From contig NZ_JAUXSP010000012.1 in the NCBI RefSeq assembly GCF_030679875.1, positions 124,001 through 188,000 of the forward strand: DNA of 64,000 nucleotides, given 5' to 3'. The first letter of the stretch is position 1, and the number at the start of each line of letters is the position of its first letter. Made by a program: the position numbers and the translations under genes. Under the pieces are notes generated by a model, which was not told the origin of the DNA, did not search any database, and saw only the letters and a list, made by a program, of their open reading frames with translations. Of the stretch, positions 25,928 to 35,257 are shown one piece after another. The DNA comes from Phenylobacterium sp. (GTDB lineage: Bacteria > Pseudomonadota > Alphaproteobacteria > Caulobacterales > Caulobacteraceae).

Positions 25928-26769
25928 TCGGACCAGCGGGGCTTACGCTTCTCGAGGAAGGCCAGCACGCCTTCCTGTCCCTCGTCGCTCACCCGCACCC
26001 GGGCGATGACCTTGGCGGTGTCCTCCATCAGGCCGTGGTCGATCTCCTGATAGGCCACGTGCTCGACGATCTTCTTGGATTCGATCACCGCCATGGGGCC
26101 GCAGGCCATCATTTCGGTGGAGAGGTCGGCGATGGCGGCGTCCAGGGCCGTGTCATCGGCGACCACCTGAGTGATCAGGCCAATCTTTTCAGCATGGGCG
26201 GCGTCGAAGGTGCGCCCCGTGGCGAACAGGCCGCGGGCCGTGCGGGGACCGACGGCGGCGACCACATAGGGGCTGATGGTGGCGGCCACCAGGCCCAGCT
26301 TGACCTCGGCGAAACTGAACTGGGCGTCCGCCGTGGCGATGGCCATGTCGCAGGCCGCGGCCAGACCCGCCCCGCCGCCATAGGCGCCGCCCTGCACCAG
26401 GGCGACGGTCAGGGCCGGGATGTCCCACAGGAGCTTGAGCATCCTGGCCATGGCCATGGCGTCTTCGCGGTTGTCGTCCTCGGTGTGGCCCGCGGCCGCC
26501 CGCATCCAGTCGAGATCGGCCCCGGCGCTGAATGTGCCGCCCGCGCCGCGCAGGAAGACCAGCCGGACATGCTCGGCCCCGTGCAGGGTCTCGAAGGTTT
26601 CCGACAGGGCGGCGATCAGGGCGCCATCAAAGGCGTTGCGACGCTCGGGCCGGTTGATGGTCACGATGGCGACGCCCTCGACGGTGGCCTCCAGGCGCAC
26701 CAGGGGCGAGGTGGCGTCGGTGTCGAGACCTTCCACCAGGGGATCAGCGATGGGATGGCTCATGGTCAA
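25924..26769 (-). CDS. liuC: Methylglutaconyl-CoA hydratase / enoyl-CoA hydratase family
   Basis: A 281-aa crotonase-fold enzyme. The oxyanion-hole segments are AGADLDWMRAAAGHTEDDN and VQGGAYGGGAGLAAACDMAIA, and FAEVKLGLVAATISPYV follows. In leucine degradation LiuC hydrates 3-methylglutaconyl-CoA to HMG-CoA. The assignment rests on its position between liuB (9 nt gap) and liuD (4-nt overlap); by fold alone it could act on another enoyl-CoA. The ATG start is at 26769. Confidence 0.9.
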   Translation of the reverse strand: MTMSHPIADPLVEGLDTDATSPLVRLEATVEGVAIVTINRPERRNAFDGALIAALSETFETLHGAEHVRLVFLRGAGGTFSAGADLDWMRAAAGHTEDDNREDAMAMARMLKLLWDIPALTVALVQGGAYGGGAGLAAACDMAIATADAQFSFAEVKLGLVAATISPYVVAAVGPRTARGLFATGRTFDAAHAEKIGLITQVVADDTALDAAIADLSTEMMACGPMAVIESKKIVEHVAYQEIDHGLMEDTAKVIARVRVSDEGQEGVLAFLEKRKPRWSE

Positions 26770-26778
26770 AAGGCTCCG

Positions 26779-28386
26779 TCACATGCGGAAGACGCCAAAG
26801 CGCGTCTCGGGTACTGGCGCATTGAGCGCCGCAGAAATCGACAGGCCAAGCACGTCGCGGGTCTGGGCGGGATCGATGATCCCATCATCCCACAGGCGGG
26901 CGGTGGCGAAATAGGGGTCGCCCTCGGTCTCATAGCGATTGCGGACCGGCGCCTTGAAGTCGGCCTCGTCCTCAGTCGACCAGGTTTCGCCGCGGGCCTC
27001 GAGGCCGTCACGGCGGATGGTGGCCAGAACGCTGGCGGCCTGCTCGCCCCCCATGACGCTGATCCGGCTGTTTGGCCAGGTCCAGAGAAAGCGAGGGGAA
27101 TAGGCCCGGCCGCACATGCCATAGTTGCCGGCCCCGAAGGAGCCGCCGATCAGGACGGTGAACTTGGGAACCTCGGCGCAGGCCACGGCGGTCACCAGTT
27201 TGGCGCCGTCCTTGGCGATACCGCCGGCCTCATAGCGGCCGCCGACCATGAAGCCGGAGATGTTCTGCAGGAAGACCAGGGGGATCTTCCGCTGGCAGGC
27301 CAGCTCGATGAAGTGGGCCCCCTTCAGCGCGCTCTCGGAAAACAGCACGCCGTTGTTGGCGAGGATGGCGACAGGATAGCCCCAGATGCGGGCGAAGCCG
27401 CAGACGAGCGTGGTCCCGTAGAGGGCCTTGAACTCATCGAAGTCCGAGCCATCGACGATGCGGGTGATGACCTCGCGCACATCATAGGGCGCGCGCACGT
27501 CACCGGGGATGACCCCGTAGAGCTCTTCAGGATCGAAGGCGGGCGGCCGCGGCTCGGCCAGGGTCATCCCGTGGCTCTTGGTGGTGTTCAGGTTGCCGAT
27601 AATGGAGCGGACGATCACCAGGGCGTGCTCGTCATTCTCGGCCACATGGTCGACCACGCCGGAGCGCCGGCCGTGAGTGTCGGCGCCGCCGAGCTCCTCG
27701 GCGCTGATCACCTCGCCGGTGGCGGCCTTCACCAGGGGCGGGCCGCCCAGGAAGATCGTCCCCTGCCCGCGGACGATCACGGTCTCGTCGGACATGGCGG
27801 GCACATAGGCGCCGCCGGCGGTGCAAGATCCCATCACGCAGGCGATCTGGGCGACGCCCGCCGCGCTCATCTGAGCCTGGTTGAAGAAGATGCGCCCGAA
27901 ATGATCCCGGTCGGGAAACACCTCGGCCTGGTGCGGCAGGTTGGCGCCGCCGGAATCCACCAGATAGACGCAGGGAAGCCGGTTCTGCAGGGCGATCTCC
28001 TGGGCCCGCAGATGCTTCTTCACGGTCATCGGAAAATAGGCGCCGCCCTTCACCGTGGCGTCATTGGCAAGGATCATCACCTCGCGGCCGGACACCTTGC
28101 CGACTCCGGCGATCAGGCCTGCGCCGGGCGCCTCACCATCATAGAGACCGTGGGCGGCCAGGGCGCCGATCTCCAGAAAGGGCGCGCCGGGATCGAGCAG
28201 GCGCATCACCCGATCCCTTGGCAGAAGCTTGCCTCGCGATTCGTGGCGCATGCGCGACGCCTCAGGCCCACCCAAGGCGGCTTGCGCCGTTTGAGCCCGA
28301 AGTTGGTCAACCAGGCCGCGATTCAGCTGCGCCTGGGTCTTAAATGCCTCGGAAGCCGGGTCGATGGAGGAAGTTAGCCTCGTCAT
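26779..28386 (-). CDS. liuB: 3-methylcrotonyl-CoA carboxylase, carboxyltransferase beta subunit
   Basis: A 535-aa carboxyltransferase, the standard MCC-beta length when started at ATG 28386 ([15 protein letters not shown]). It transfers CO2 from biotin on LiuD to 3-methylcrotonyl-CoA. Seen are [48 protein letters not shown], the [16 protein letters not shown] loop and the C-terminal [20 protein letters not shown] with oxyanion-hole glycines. The VDSGGANLP segment separates MCC-beta from propionyl-type subunits. An in-frame ATG at 28392 is an alternative start; longer extensions run into the patatin gene. It heads the liuB-liuC-liuD operon. Confidence 0.94.
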   Translation of the reverse strand: MTRLTSSIDPASEAFKTQAQLNRGLVDQLRAQTAQAALGGPEASRMRHESRGKLLPRDRVMRLLDPGAPFLEIGALAAHGLYDGEAPGAGLIAGVGKVSGREVMILANDATVKGGAYFPMTVKKHLRAQEIALQNRLPCVYLVDSGGANLPHQAEVFPDRDHFGRIFFNQAQMSAAGVAQIACVMGSCTAGGAYVPAMSDETVIVRGQGTIFLGGPPLVKAATGEVISAEELGGADTHGRRSGVVDHVAENDEHALVIVRSIIGNLNTTKSHGMTLAEPRPPAFDPEELYGVIPGDVRAPYDVREVITRIVDGSDFDEFKALYGTTLVCGFARIWGYPVAILANNGVLFSESALKGAHFIELACQRKIPLVFLQNISGFMVGGRYEAGGIAKDGAKLVTAVACAEVPKFTVLIGGSFGAGNYGMCGRAYSPRFLWTWPNSRISVMGGEQAASVLATIRRDGLEARGETWSTEDEADFKAPVRNRYETEGDPYFATARLWDDGIIDPAQTRDVLGLSISAALNAPVPETRFGVFRM

Positions 28387-28432
28387 ATGCATGGCATAGC
28401 CGCGCACGCGGTTGCGCGCTAGGCTCCCCGAT

Positions 28433-30202
28433 GTGGCACGACTGCCGGACCTTCCCAGCGACACCGCCCTGGCCCAGCTGTTCTTCAATGAACAGGTGGA
28501 AGGCGATGCCACATGGTTCTCGCTTCCCGGCGGCGGGGTGCTGTTTGAGCCGGGCGAAGCCGCCGACCATCTCTATTTTCTCCGCGCCGGGCGCCTGGGC
28601 GCCTTCCGCCGGGACGAGGGCCAGGAGCCGGAATTTCTCGGCGTGATCCGCCCGGGCGAACCGGCCGGTGAGATGTCCCTGCTGTCAGGGACTCCGCACA
28701 CCGCGCGGGTGGTCGCCCTGCGGGATTCTGAAGTCTTCGCCCTGCCCCGGGACCTGTTCCTGGAGGCCGCCGAGGACGACCCCGGCGTGATGCTGGAACT
28801 GGCCCAGCTGATTGTCCGGCGCAGCCGCCGCCAAACCCATCGCACCACGGGCGCCGAGCCTTCGGTCTATGGCTTTGTCACCGTCGGCCAACCGGTCGCG
28901 GTGCGTCCGCTGGTGGACCGGATCGCCCGCCACATCATGCGCCAGGGCTATAGCGTCACCGTCGTGGGCGTCGAGGCGGCCATGGCGCCGACAGAATGGT
29001 ATTCCGAGGTCGAGCGCACCCACGACTTCGTGCTCTACGCCGCCGAGGGCCAGGACCTGGGATGGCGGGCGGTCGTGGCCCGGCAGGTGGACCGACTGTT
29101 TCGGATCGGCAAGGCCTCGGCCCAGCCGCCCTCAAACATCATCCTGCATCCAGCCCAGCCCCTGCAGGCCCATCAGCTGGTCGACCTGATCCTGCTGCAC
29201 CCTCGGGAAAGCCCCGCGCCGCGCACGTCGGAGGCCTGGGTCAAGGCCGCCCAGCCGGCCCGACTGTTTCACATGCGCCGGGACGACGAGGACGACGCGG
29301 CCCGCCTGGCCAGGGTGCTGACCGGCCAGTCGGTGGGGCTGGTGCTGTCGGGCGGCGGCGCCCGGGCCTATGCCCATGTGGGCGCGATCCGGGTCCTGCG
29401 GGAGCGCGGCGTGCCGATCGACTTCATCGGCGGCTCCTCCATGGGGGCCATCGTCGCGGCAGGCCTGGGCATGGGCTGGTCCGATGAGGAGGCTGACCGG
29501 CGCATTCGCGACGCCTTTGTCACCTCCAGCCCGCTGGATGATATCGCCTTTCCCCTGGTGGCCATGACCCGGGGCGAGAAGGTGCGCGCCAGGCTGCATG
29601 AGCACTTCGGCGATACGAGCATTTCTGACCTTTGGCTGCCCTTCTTCGCAGTCTCATCGAACCTGACCACCGGGGCCTATCAGATCCACCGTAGCGGCCG
29701 ACTGGTGGACGCCCTTCGCGCCAGCATCGCCCTGCCTGGGGTCATGCCCCCCGCCACTCAGGGCGATGAGGTGCTGGTGGACGGGGCGGTGCTGAACAAT
29801 TTCCCTGCCGACGTGATGAGCGCACTGCACCTGGGGCCTGTGGTCGGGGTCGATGTCACCCGGGGGCGCAGCATCACCGCCCGGGACGTCGCCCGTCCAG
29901 AATCGGTGTTGCGCTGGATCGCCTCGGGCGCCTGGCGACAGGGTCCGCCCATCGTCTCGCTACTGATGCGCGCCGCCACGGTGCCCACAGGCCGCGACCT
30001 GCGCGCCGCGCGCGAGAGTGTGGATTTGCTGGTGACCCCGGACATGACCGGCGTCGAAATTCGCAACTGGGAAGCCTACGACCCGGCGGTGAGCGCCGGA
30101 TACCTGGCCATGGGCCAGGCCCTGGATGGACTGACCAAGCCCGTGACTGAGCTACGCCGCCGCGAGGCCCTGTGTGAGGGAACAGGAAAAAGATGGCGCT
30201 AA
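28433..30202 (+). CDS. Cyclic-nucleotide-binding-domain patatin-like phospholipase (NTE/RssA type)
   Basis: About 589 aa. An N-terminal cNMP-binding-like domain (about 20-125, with [10 protein letters not shown] and [27 protein letters not shown]) is followed by a linker and a patatin domain. The catalytic set is [11 protein letters not shown] at 307-317, nucleophile S336 in GSSMG and D450 in VDGA. The order matches neuropathy target esterase-like lysophospholipases. No transmembrane segment is obvious. The start is uncertain: GTG 28433 or TTG 28412, which adds 7 residues. It is divergent from liuB with a gap of only 25-46 bp. Confidence 0.9.
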   Translation: MARLPDLPSDTALAQLFFNEQVEGDATWFSLPGGGVLFEPGEAADHLYFLRAGRLGAFRRDEGQEPEFLGVIRPGEPAGEMSLLSGTPHTARVVALRDSEVFALPRDLFLEAAEDDPGVMLELAQLIVRRSRRQTHRTTGAEPSVYGFVTVGQPVAVRPLVDRIARHIMRQGYSVTVVGVEAAMAPTEWYSEVERTHDFVLYAAEGQDLGWRAVVARQVDRLFRIGKASAQPPSNIILHPAQPLQAHQLVDLILLHPRESPAPRTSEAWVKAAQPARLFHMRRDDEDDAARLARVLTGQSVGLVLSGGGARAYAHVGAIRVLRERGVPIDFIGGSSMGAIVAAGLGMGWSDEEADRRIRDAFVTSSPLDDIAFPLVAMTRGEKVRARLHEHFGDTSISDLWLPFFAVSSNLTTGAYQIHRSGRLVDALRASIALPGVMPPATQGDEVLVDGAVLNNFPADVMSALHLGPVVGVDVTRGRSITARDVARPESVLRWIASGAWRQGPPIVSLLMRAATVPTGRDLRAARESVDLLVTPDMTGVEIRNWEAYDPAVSAGYLAMGQALDGLTKPVTELRRREALCEGTGKRWR

Positions 30203-30222
30203 ACGCCCGTGTGCTGGGGGAA

Positions 30223-30251
30223 TTGCCATTCCTGGGAACTGACCCCATATT
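30223..30251 (+). promoter_or_regulatory. Candidate promoter of the miniature 21-codon unit
   Basis: TTGCCA (30223-30228), 17-bp spacer, CATATT (30246-30251), beginning 20 bp after the patatin stop. It predicts an RNA starting near 30257, about 16 nt before the extended Shine-Dalgarno. Confidence 0.5.
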
Positions 30252-30287
30252 CGAGTCGGTGTTCAACAACTGAAAGGAGGTGATCCA

Positions 30288-30353
30288 GTGTCTCATTGTC
30301 ATTTGTCGCAGTCGGTGACCGTGGCCTGGGCCTCCCACGAGGTTTGCGCTTAA
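30288..30353 (+). CDS. 21-codon small ORF behind a perfect, extended Shine-Dalgarno
   Basis: GTG at 30288, TAA at 30351; the peptide begins MSHCHLSQ and ends HEVCA. The ribosome-binding site AAAGGAGGTGATCC (30273-30286) is complementary to the full 3' tail of 16S rRNA, with GGAGG seven bases from the GTG. No other gene in this window shows so complete a match. A promoter-like sequence lies upstream and a strong terminator downstream, so it looks like an independent short transcript. I do not recognise the peptide. It could be a real microprotein, a leader whose translation protects the RNA, or an RNA that titrates ribosomes. The sequence features are certain; the function is not. Confidence 0.6.
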   Translation: MSHCHLSQSVTVAWASHEVCA

Positions 30354-30398
30354 GCGCTGCTAAGGTTGCGGGCCGCCGCGCTTGCGGTCCGACAATGG

Positions 30399-30434
30399 AA
30401 GGGCCGGCCCCGACAATGGGCCGGCCCTTTTTCG
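30399..30434 (+). terminator. Intrinsic terminator of the miniature unit
   Basis: AAGGGCCGGCCC, a 7-nt loop CGACAAT, GGGCCGGCCCTT then TTTC. A second hairpin (GGGCCGC / GCGGTCC, one G-U pair, 30370-30390) lies just before it. No plus-strand gene follows, so it is not an attenuator of a downstream gene. Confidence 0.9.
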
Positions 30435-30491
30435 TATCTGGATATCCAGCGGCGCTCAGCCGGGCCGCGGGATCATGGCGTGGTCCGCGCC

Positions 30492-30698
30492 TTAGTTGCG
30501 ACGATCGGTGGTGGCCGCGCCGGCGACACCGCCGATGGCCGCGCCGGCCGCTGCGCCCGTGAGGTCGCCGCTTACGGCTCCACCGATGGCGGCGCCGCCC
30601 AGGGCGCCCGTGGCGGCCCGCTCAGTCACGGTGGTGCCGCAGGCGGCCAGCGCCAGGGCGGACAGGGCGACAGGGATGGCGATCAGGGTCTTGCGCAT
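30492..30698 (-). CDS. Small glycine-zipper lipoprotein
   Basis: A 68-aa protein with a lipoprotein signal peptide ending LALAAC, lipidated Cys at 20. The mature part is Gly/Ala-rich with repeated GGAAIGGAV/GAAAGAAIGGVAGA spacing, a glycine zipper like those in Rick_17kDa/OsmB-type outer-membrane lipoproteins. It is single, with SD GAGGAG-type bases about 7 nt before the ATG. Function unknown; an envelope role is likely from the signal. Confidence 0.85.
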   Translation of the reverse strand: MRKTLIAIPVALSALALAACGTTVTERAATGALGGAAIGGAVSGDLTGAAAGAAIGGVAGAATTDRRN

Positions 30699-30834
30699 GG
30701 GGAGGCTCCTCTGGGTTTCCCTATAGGCAAGCCGTCGGCATGCCCCCGGGTTCCCCCAAATCGACCGCTCAGCGGCGGACGAACCTCAGACTGAAGTTCT
30801 CACAAGCCCCGTCGACAGGCGCTTTCACGCCGCC

Positions 30835-32001
30835 TCACCCGCCGATCAGTTCCCGGCCGATCAGGAAGCGACGGATCTCATTGGTCCCGGCGCCGATATC
30901 GTAGAGCTTGGCGTCCCGCAGAAGCCGCTCGACGGGATAGTCCTTCGTATAACCCGCCCCACCAAGGGCCTGGATGGCCTCCAGGGCGCACTTCACCGCG
31001 TTCTCCGAGGCCATCAGGATGGCGCCCGCCGCGTCAAACCGGGTGGTGCGGCCCGCGTCGCAGGCTCTGGCCACGGCATAGACATAGGCCCGCGACGCGT
31101 TGAGGGCGACGTACATGTCAGCGACCTTGGCCTGCATCAGCTGGAACGAGCCGATAGGCGCGCCGAACTGCTTGCGTTCGCGCACATAGGGCAGCACCGC
31201 ATCCAGGCAGGCCTGCATGATGCCCAGGGGGCCGCCGGCCAGGACGGCGCGTTCGTAGTCCAGGCCGCTCATCAGCACCCCGACGCCGCCGCCCAGGGGG
31301 CCAAGCACATTCTCGTCCGGCACTTCGCAATCTTCAAACACCAGTTCACAGGTGTCGGAACCGCGCATGCCCAGCTTGTCCAGCTTCTGAGCGCAGCTGA
31401 ACCCCGTAAACGTCCTCTCGATGAGGAAGGCCGTGATGGCCCGTCCCGTGACCTCCGGGTCAGTCTTGGCGTAGACCACCAGCACATCGGCGTGCGGCCC
31501 GTTGGTGATCCAGAATTTCGTCCCGTTCAGCACATACCGGTCCCCGCGGCGCTCGGCGCGCAGCCGCATTGAGACCACGTCGGAGCCGGAACCAGCCTCG
31601 CTCATGGCCAGGGCGCCGACATGCTCGCCACTGATCAGCCGGGGCAGATAGCGCTGCTTCTGCGCTTCAGACCCCCAGCGGCGGATCTGGTTGATGCAGA
31701 GATTGGAGTGGGCCCCATAGGACAGGCCGACCGAGGCCGAAGCCCGGCTGACCTCCTCCATGGCCACCACGTGTTCGAGATAGCCCAGGCCAAGCCCGCC
31801 ATAGGCCTCCTCCACCGTGACGCCGTGCAGTCCCAGGGCGCCCATCTGCGGCCAGAGATCTCGGGGAAAGGTGTTGGAGGCGTCGATATCGGCCGCGCGC
31901 GGGGCGATCTCGCCCGCGGCGAAGCGGGCGGTGGTCTCACGGATGGCGTCGGCGGATTCGCCGAGGCCGAATTCGAGGGCGGGGCCGGAGGTCGTGCTCA
32001 T
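30835..32001 (-). CDS. liuA: Isovaleryl-CoA dehydrogenase
   Basis: A 388-aa FAD acyl-CoA dehydrogenase, the first committed step after decarboxylation in leucine degradation, giving 3-methylcrotonyl-CoA. Seen are [45 protein letters not shown], the FAD signature [36 protein letters not shown] and the C-terminal [45 protein letters not shown] and the [14 protein letters not shown] end are typical of the isovaleryl type. ATG 32001 is chosen; 32007 would be TTG. It is about 2.4 kb from liuB, separated by the patatin, the miniature unit and the lipoprotein gene. Confidence 0.93.
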   Translation of the reverse strand: MSTTSGPALEFGLGESADAIRETTARFAAGEIAPRAADIDASNTFPRDLWPQMGALGLHGVTVEEAYGGLGLGYLEHVVAMEEVSRASASVGLSYGAHSNLCINQIRRWGSEAQKQRYLPRLISGEHVGALAMSEAGSGSDVVSMRLRAERRGDRYVLNGTKFWITNGPHADVLVVYAKTDPEVTGRAITAFLIERTFTGFSCAQKLDKLGMRGSDTCELVFEDCEVPDENVLGPLGGGVGVLMSGLDYERAVLAGGPLGIMQACLDAVLPYVRERKQFGAPIGSFQLMQAKVADMYVALNASRAYVYAVARACDAGRTTRFDAAGAILMASENAVKCALEAIQALGGAGYTKDYPVERLLRDAKLYDIGAGTNEIRRFLIGRELIGG

Positions 32002-32075
32002 GCCCAAGGGCTATCACGGGCCGCCAAGCCTCGCGAGGGGACAATCGCCCCCCGTTTGCGCACCTAGCGGCAGGT

Positions 32076-32093
32076 CCTGCCCGCGAGGGCAGG
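32076..32093 (-). terminator. Hairpin between spmX and liuA, possible weak terminator
   Basis: CCTGCCC, loop GCGA, GGGCAGG: a perfect 7-bp stem with a tetraloop, 9 nt after the spmX stop. It has no T-run, so termination is uncertain. Confidence 0.4.
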
Positions 32094-32101
32094 TATCGAC
32101 G

Positions 32102-33568
32102 TCAGTTCGGCCCTTCGCCCATCTCGTCCAGCTCGTCGCCGCCGCTCAGCCGCTGGAGCACCAGATAGGCGGCGACACCGAAGAAGCCGACCCCGGCGAT
32201 CCCGGCGATCCAGCCGATGGTCAGGGGGCTGATCAGCCCGCCGTCGGTGACCCGGGCGTTGAACGCCCAGAACAGGCCGCCGGCGAACAGGGCGAGGCCC
32301 GCGCCAGCCAGGGTCAGCAGAGCGCCGAGATCAGCCCGGTCCACAGGCCTTGGGACAGGTTCGAAGGTCATGACCGACGGTTCGGAAATCGTGTCGTCGA
32401 TAAACAGACGGGGCGCTTCCTCGGGCGAGGCCTGCGCCTCGGGGGGCGCAGACGGCGCCTCCAGGGGATCATTGGCCGCCAGCATCGGGTCGGTCAGCCG
32501 CGAGGTCCCGGCGGAGGTCGCCGCGGGCGGGGCCTGCGGCGTCTCATCCTGGTCCAGGTCCGGGGATGTCAGAACAAAGGCCCGCTCGGCCCCGCCGCCG
32601 ACCAGCCCGACCGTCCCGCCCCAACTGGCCAGGGCCGCGGCGCGGGGGGGCTCGGGCTCCACGTCGGCAGGATCGGCAGGCGCGGGCAGGTCTTCGGCAA
32701 GGCTTGTCGTCGCCTCAGGGATCTCGGCGTCGAGTTCCGTCACAGGCGGGGCGTCCACAACCGGCGAGGCCATTGCAGGCGGCTCGTCGGAGGTCGTCTC
32801 GGGCTCTGCGTCAGGGACGGGGTTAGGCGTTGGCGTCTCCGAAGCGGCCTGCGGCTCGGCGGGCTCATCGCGGAAGATCGAGGCCAGGCGATAGCTGACA
32901 GCCGCGGCGGCGGCCTGGGCGGGACTGGGCGCTATGGCCTCGTCTTCCGGCGGCGCCGGCCGCAGGACAACCGCGGTTGGATCCCGCTCGGCCACGGCGT
33001 TCAGCCCATCGAGGGCGGCGCGCACGGCCAGGGGCGTGTCCCGCGGCACGATGCCGGCGATGTCAGCGTCAATATTGGGACGGAGGATCGGCGACGGGGC
33101 CGGCACCCAGCCGTCCATCGGCGTCAGGAACAGGGTCTTCTCTGCGGCCCGGCGGCGCACCAGGGCGTCGATGACAATCCGTTCGCCTTCGAAATCGGCC
33201 TTGCGCCACAACTCCATGGCGCAGGCCGCCTGCAGCAGCTGGCCCTCATTGATCCGGCGAAGCACGGCGGAGCGGCGGAAATTGTCGAGCCCGATATTGA
33301 AGGCGAAGCAGCACAGAGCGTCGAACTGATTCTGGGTCAGGGGAGCGTAGGTGATCTCGTTCACCAGATGCGCCACGGCGATCAGGTCGTAGAGCAGCAG
33401 GGCTTCGGCGTCCCGTTCAGAGACCTCGGCCCCTTCCCGCGCCGTCAGGGTATGGCCATAGCCAATCGTCCATCGACCATCGGCCAGCCTGGCGGACTTG
33501 GCTCGGTAGCCTTCGAAGCGCTTGATCAGGTCGATCGCAGCGCGGGAGATCTGGTGACGCGGTTTCAT
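32102..33568 (-). CDS. spmX: Polarity protein SpmX (repurposed muramidase with two membrane helices)
   Basis: A 488-aa protein. Residues about 1-150 are a GH24 lysozyme domain (IKRFEGYRAKSARLADGRWTIGYGHT). The catalytic Glu is kept as E19, but the position of T4 lysozyme D20 is L28, while T34 is present. A long acidic, Pro/Ala-rich low-complexity region follows (about 190-425), then two C-terminal membrane helices (LLTLAGAGLALFAGGLFWAF and IGWIAGIAGVGFFGVAAYLV). This is the SpmX architecture; in Caulobacter it localises and activates DivJ at the stalked pole. ATG 33568 gives MKPRHQISRAAIDLIKRFEG. It lies 67 nt after mgtE on the same strand. Confidence 0.93.
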   Translation of the reverse strand: MKPRHQISRAAIDLIKRFEGYRAKSARLADGRWTIGYGHTLTAREGAEVSERDAEALLLYDLIAVAHLVNEITYAPLTQNQFDALCCFAFNIGLDNFRRSAVLRRINEGQLLQAACAMELWRKADFEGERIVIDALVRRRAAEKTLFLTPMDGWVPAPSPILRPNIDADIAGIVPRDTPLAVRAALDGLNAVAERDPTAVVLRPAPPEDEAIAPSPAQAAAAAVSYRLASIFRDEPAEPQAASETPTPNPVPDAEPETTSDEPPAMASPVVDAPPVTELDAEIPEATTSLAEDLPAPADPADVEPEPPRAAALASWGGTVGLVGGGAERAFVLTSPDLDQDETPQAPPAATSAGTSRLTDPMLAANDPLEAPSAPPEAQASPEEAPRLFIDDTISEPSVMTFEPVPRPVDRADLGALLTLAGAGLALFAGGLFWAFNARVTDGGLISPLTIGWIAGIAGVGFFGVAAYLVLQRLSGGDELDEMGEGPN

Positions 33569-33635
33569 GGCCGTCCTGATCCATGTTGAGACACAAACAC
33601 GGGGTCTGGGCCTCAAGCCGCAAGATAGGGGCCGC

Positions 33636-35057
33636 TTACAACAGGATCAGGGCGGCAATCCCCAGGAAGGCGAAAAATCCTGTGAAGTCGGTGACGAAGG
33701 TCACAAAGACAGCAGATGAGACCGCAGGGTCCCGGCCCATCCGCTCCAGGGCCAGGGGCACGAGGGCGCCTGCCGCCGCGGCGACGAACATGTTGATGAC
33801 GATCGCTGCGGCGAAGGCGACGCAGAGGCGGAGGTCGCCGAAGATCAGATAGATGGCCACGCCGGTGACCACGGCCAGGACGACGCCATTGACGACGCCG
33901 ACGATCATCTCACGGCTCACCGTGCGTACGGCGTTGACCGCAGACAGTTCGCGGCTGGCCAGGGCGCGCACAGCCACGGTCAGGGTCTGGGTCGCGCCAT
34001 TGCCGCCCAGGGATGCGACGATCGGCATCAGCACCGCCAGGGTGACGACCTCGGCGATCTGCGCCTCAAACCCCTGGATGACGCTGACCGCCAGGGCCGC
34101 GGTGAGGGTGTTGAGCAGCAGCCAGGGCAGGCGCGAGGCGACCATGTCCCAGACCCCGCCGTGCCGGCCGCTGTCAGAGACGCCAGCCAGGGCCAGGATG
34201 TCCTCGCGGCTTTCCTCATGGATGACGCCGACAATGTCATCGACGGTGATCTGGCCGACAAGGCGGCCCCCCGGCTCGACCACCGGGGCGGAGATCAGGT
34301 GGTACTTGTCGAAGATGTAGGCCACCTCCTCCTGGTCCATATCGACCGGGATTTCGGACAGCGACTCCATGATCTGGGCCAGGGGCACGTCGCGACGGCT
34401 GCGCAGCAGGGTGCTAATCGGCACCGCGCCCACCGGCTTGTAGGACGGATCGACCACATAGACGTCGAAGAACAGTTCGGGCAGGTCGTCGGCTTCGCGC
34501 CGAAAATGATCGATGGCCTGGCCGACGGTCCAGAACTGCGGGGCGGCGACCACCTCGCGCTGCATCAGGCGGCCAGCGGTCTCCTCGCCGTAGGACAGGG
34601 CGCTCTCGATAGCGGCGCGCTCGCCCTCGGGCAGGGCGGCCAGAACCTCCGCCCGCTTGTGGACCTCCAGGTCCTCGACCACGTCGGCGGCGTCGTCGGA
34701 ATCGAGTTCGCCGAGCGCCCGGGCCAGGACCTCGGGGGAGACGGCCTCGAGAATCTCTTCGCGAATTTCGTAATCCAGCTCCGACAGGATCTCGGCCAGG
34801 GCCTCGGGATCCAGGTGCGGCAGGATTTCCTTGCGATCATCGGCGGCCAGAAAGCCGATCAGGTCGGCCACGTCGGCAGGATGCAGGGCGCTCAGCAGTT
34901 CGCGCAGGCGCTCGGAGTCACCGCGGTCAGCGGCGTCCACCACCATGGAGACGAACTGCGGATTGAGCGCATAGTCCTCGCCCAGGGCGAGGTCTTCCAG
35001 GTCTTCTTCGCGGTCAATCTCGACTTCAGCGGCAGGGTCGGCCCGTTCACGGCTCAT
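33636..35057 (-). CDS. mgtE: Magnesium transporter MgtE
   Basis: A 473-aa Mg2+ channel/transporter. The N-terminal helical MgtE_N domain (about 25-150, LLSALHPADVADLIGFLAADDRKEIL) is followed by two CBS domains (about 150-280, with YSP-like and HLISAPVVEPGGRLVGQITVDDIVGVI). A five-helix membrane domain completes it, containing LGGNGATQTLTVAVRAL in the pore. Intracellular Mg2+ binding between the N and CBS domains closes the channel in the Thermus protein. ATG 35057. It is upstream of spmX and downstream of the tRNA. Confidence 0.95.
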   Translation of the reverse strand: MSRERADPAAEVEIDREEDLEDLALGEDYALNPQFVSMVVDAADRGDSERLRELLSALHPADVADLIGFLAADDRKEILPHLDPEALAEILSELDYEIREEILEAVSPEVLARALGELDSDDAADVVEDLEVHKRAEVLAALPEGERAAIESALSYGEETAGRLMQREVVAAPQFWTVGQAIDHFRREADDLPELFFDVYVVDPSYKPVGAVPISTLLRSRRDVPLAQIMESLSEIPVDMDQEEVAYIFDKYHLISAPVVEPGGRLVGQITVDDIVGVIHEESREDILALAGVSDSGRHGGVWDMVASRLPWLLLNTLTAALAVSVIQGFEAQIAEVVTLAVLMPIVASLGGNGATQTLTVAVRALASRELSAVNAVRTVSREMIVGVVNGVVLAVVTGVAIYLIFGDLRLCVAFAAAIVINMFVAAAAGALVPLALERMGRDPAVSSAVFVTFVTDFTGFFAFLGIAALILL

Positions 35058-35112
35058 CTGGCCTCCCCTGCTCTGCTATCGAAATCTACCGCTTCTGCTG
35101 TTCCTGGCTCAC

Positions 35113-35197
35113 TGGTGCGGTCGAGAAGACTCGAACTTCCACGGGTTGCCCCACAGCGACCTCAACGCTGCGCGTCTACCAATTCCGCCACGACCGC
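35113..35197 (-). tRNA. tRNA-Leu, anticodon GAG
   Basis: On the minus strand: acceptor stem GCGGTCG pairing with CGACCGC; D arm GGAATTGGTAGACGC; anticodon stem CAGCG/CGCTG with loop TTGAGGT, so anticodon GAG; a long variable arm; T loop TTCGAGT. The 3' CCA is encoded (TGG at 35113-35115 on the plus strand). Length of 85 nt is right for the class II leucine tRNA. It decodes CUU/CUC. Confidence 0.97.
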
Positions 35198-35257
35198 CCG
35201 TGGTGAGCCGCGGGGCGTAGCAAACCGCCGCTGCTTTGTGAAGGAGAGTTTTGCGCC

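Noticed and set aside
26035..28377. 780-codon plus-strand ORF opposite liuB-liuC
   Set aside because: It is antisense to two well-conserved genes, has Gly/His/Gln-rich low-complexity translation and no domain; an artefact of high GC.
33569..33635. Sigma-54 promoter for spmX, as in Caulobacter
   Set aside because: I could not find a TGGC-N-TTGC-type element in the short mgtE-spmX gap; it might lie inside mgtE.
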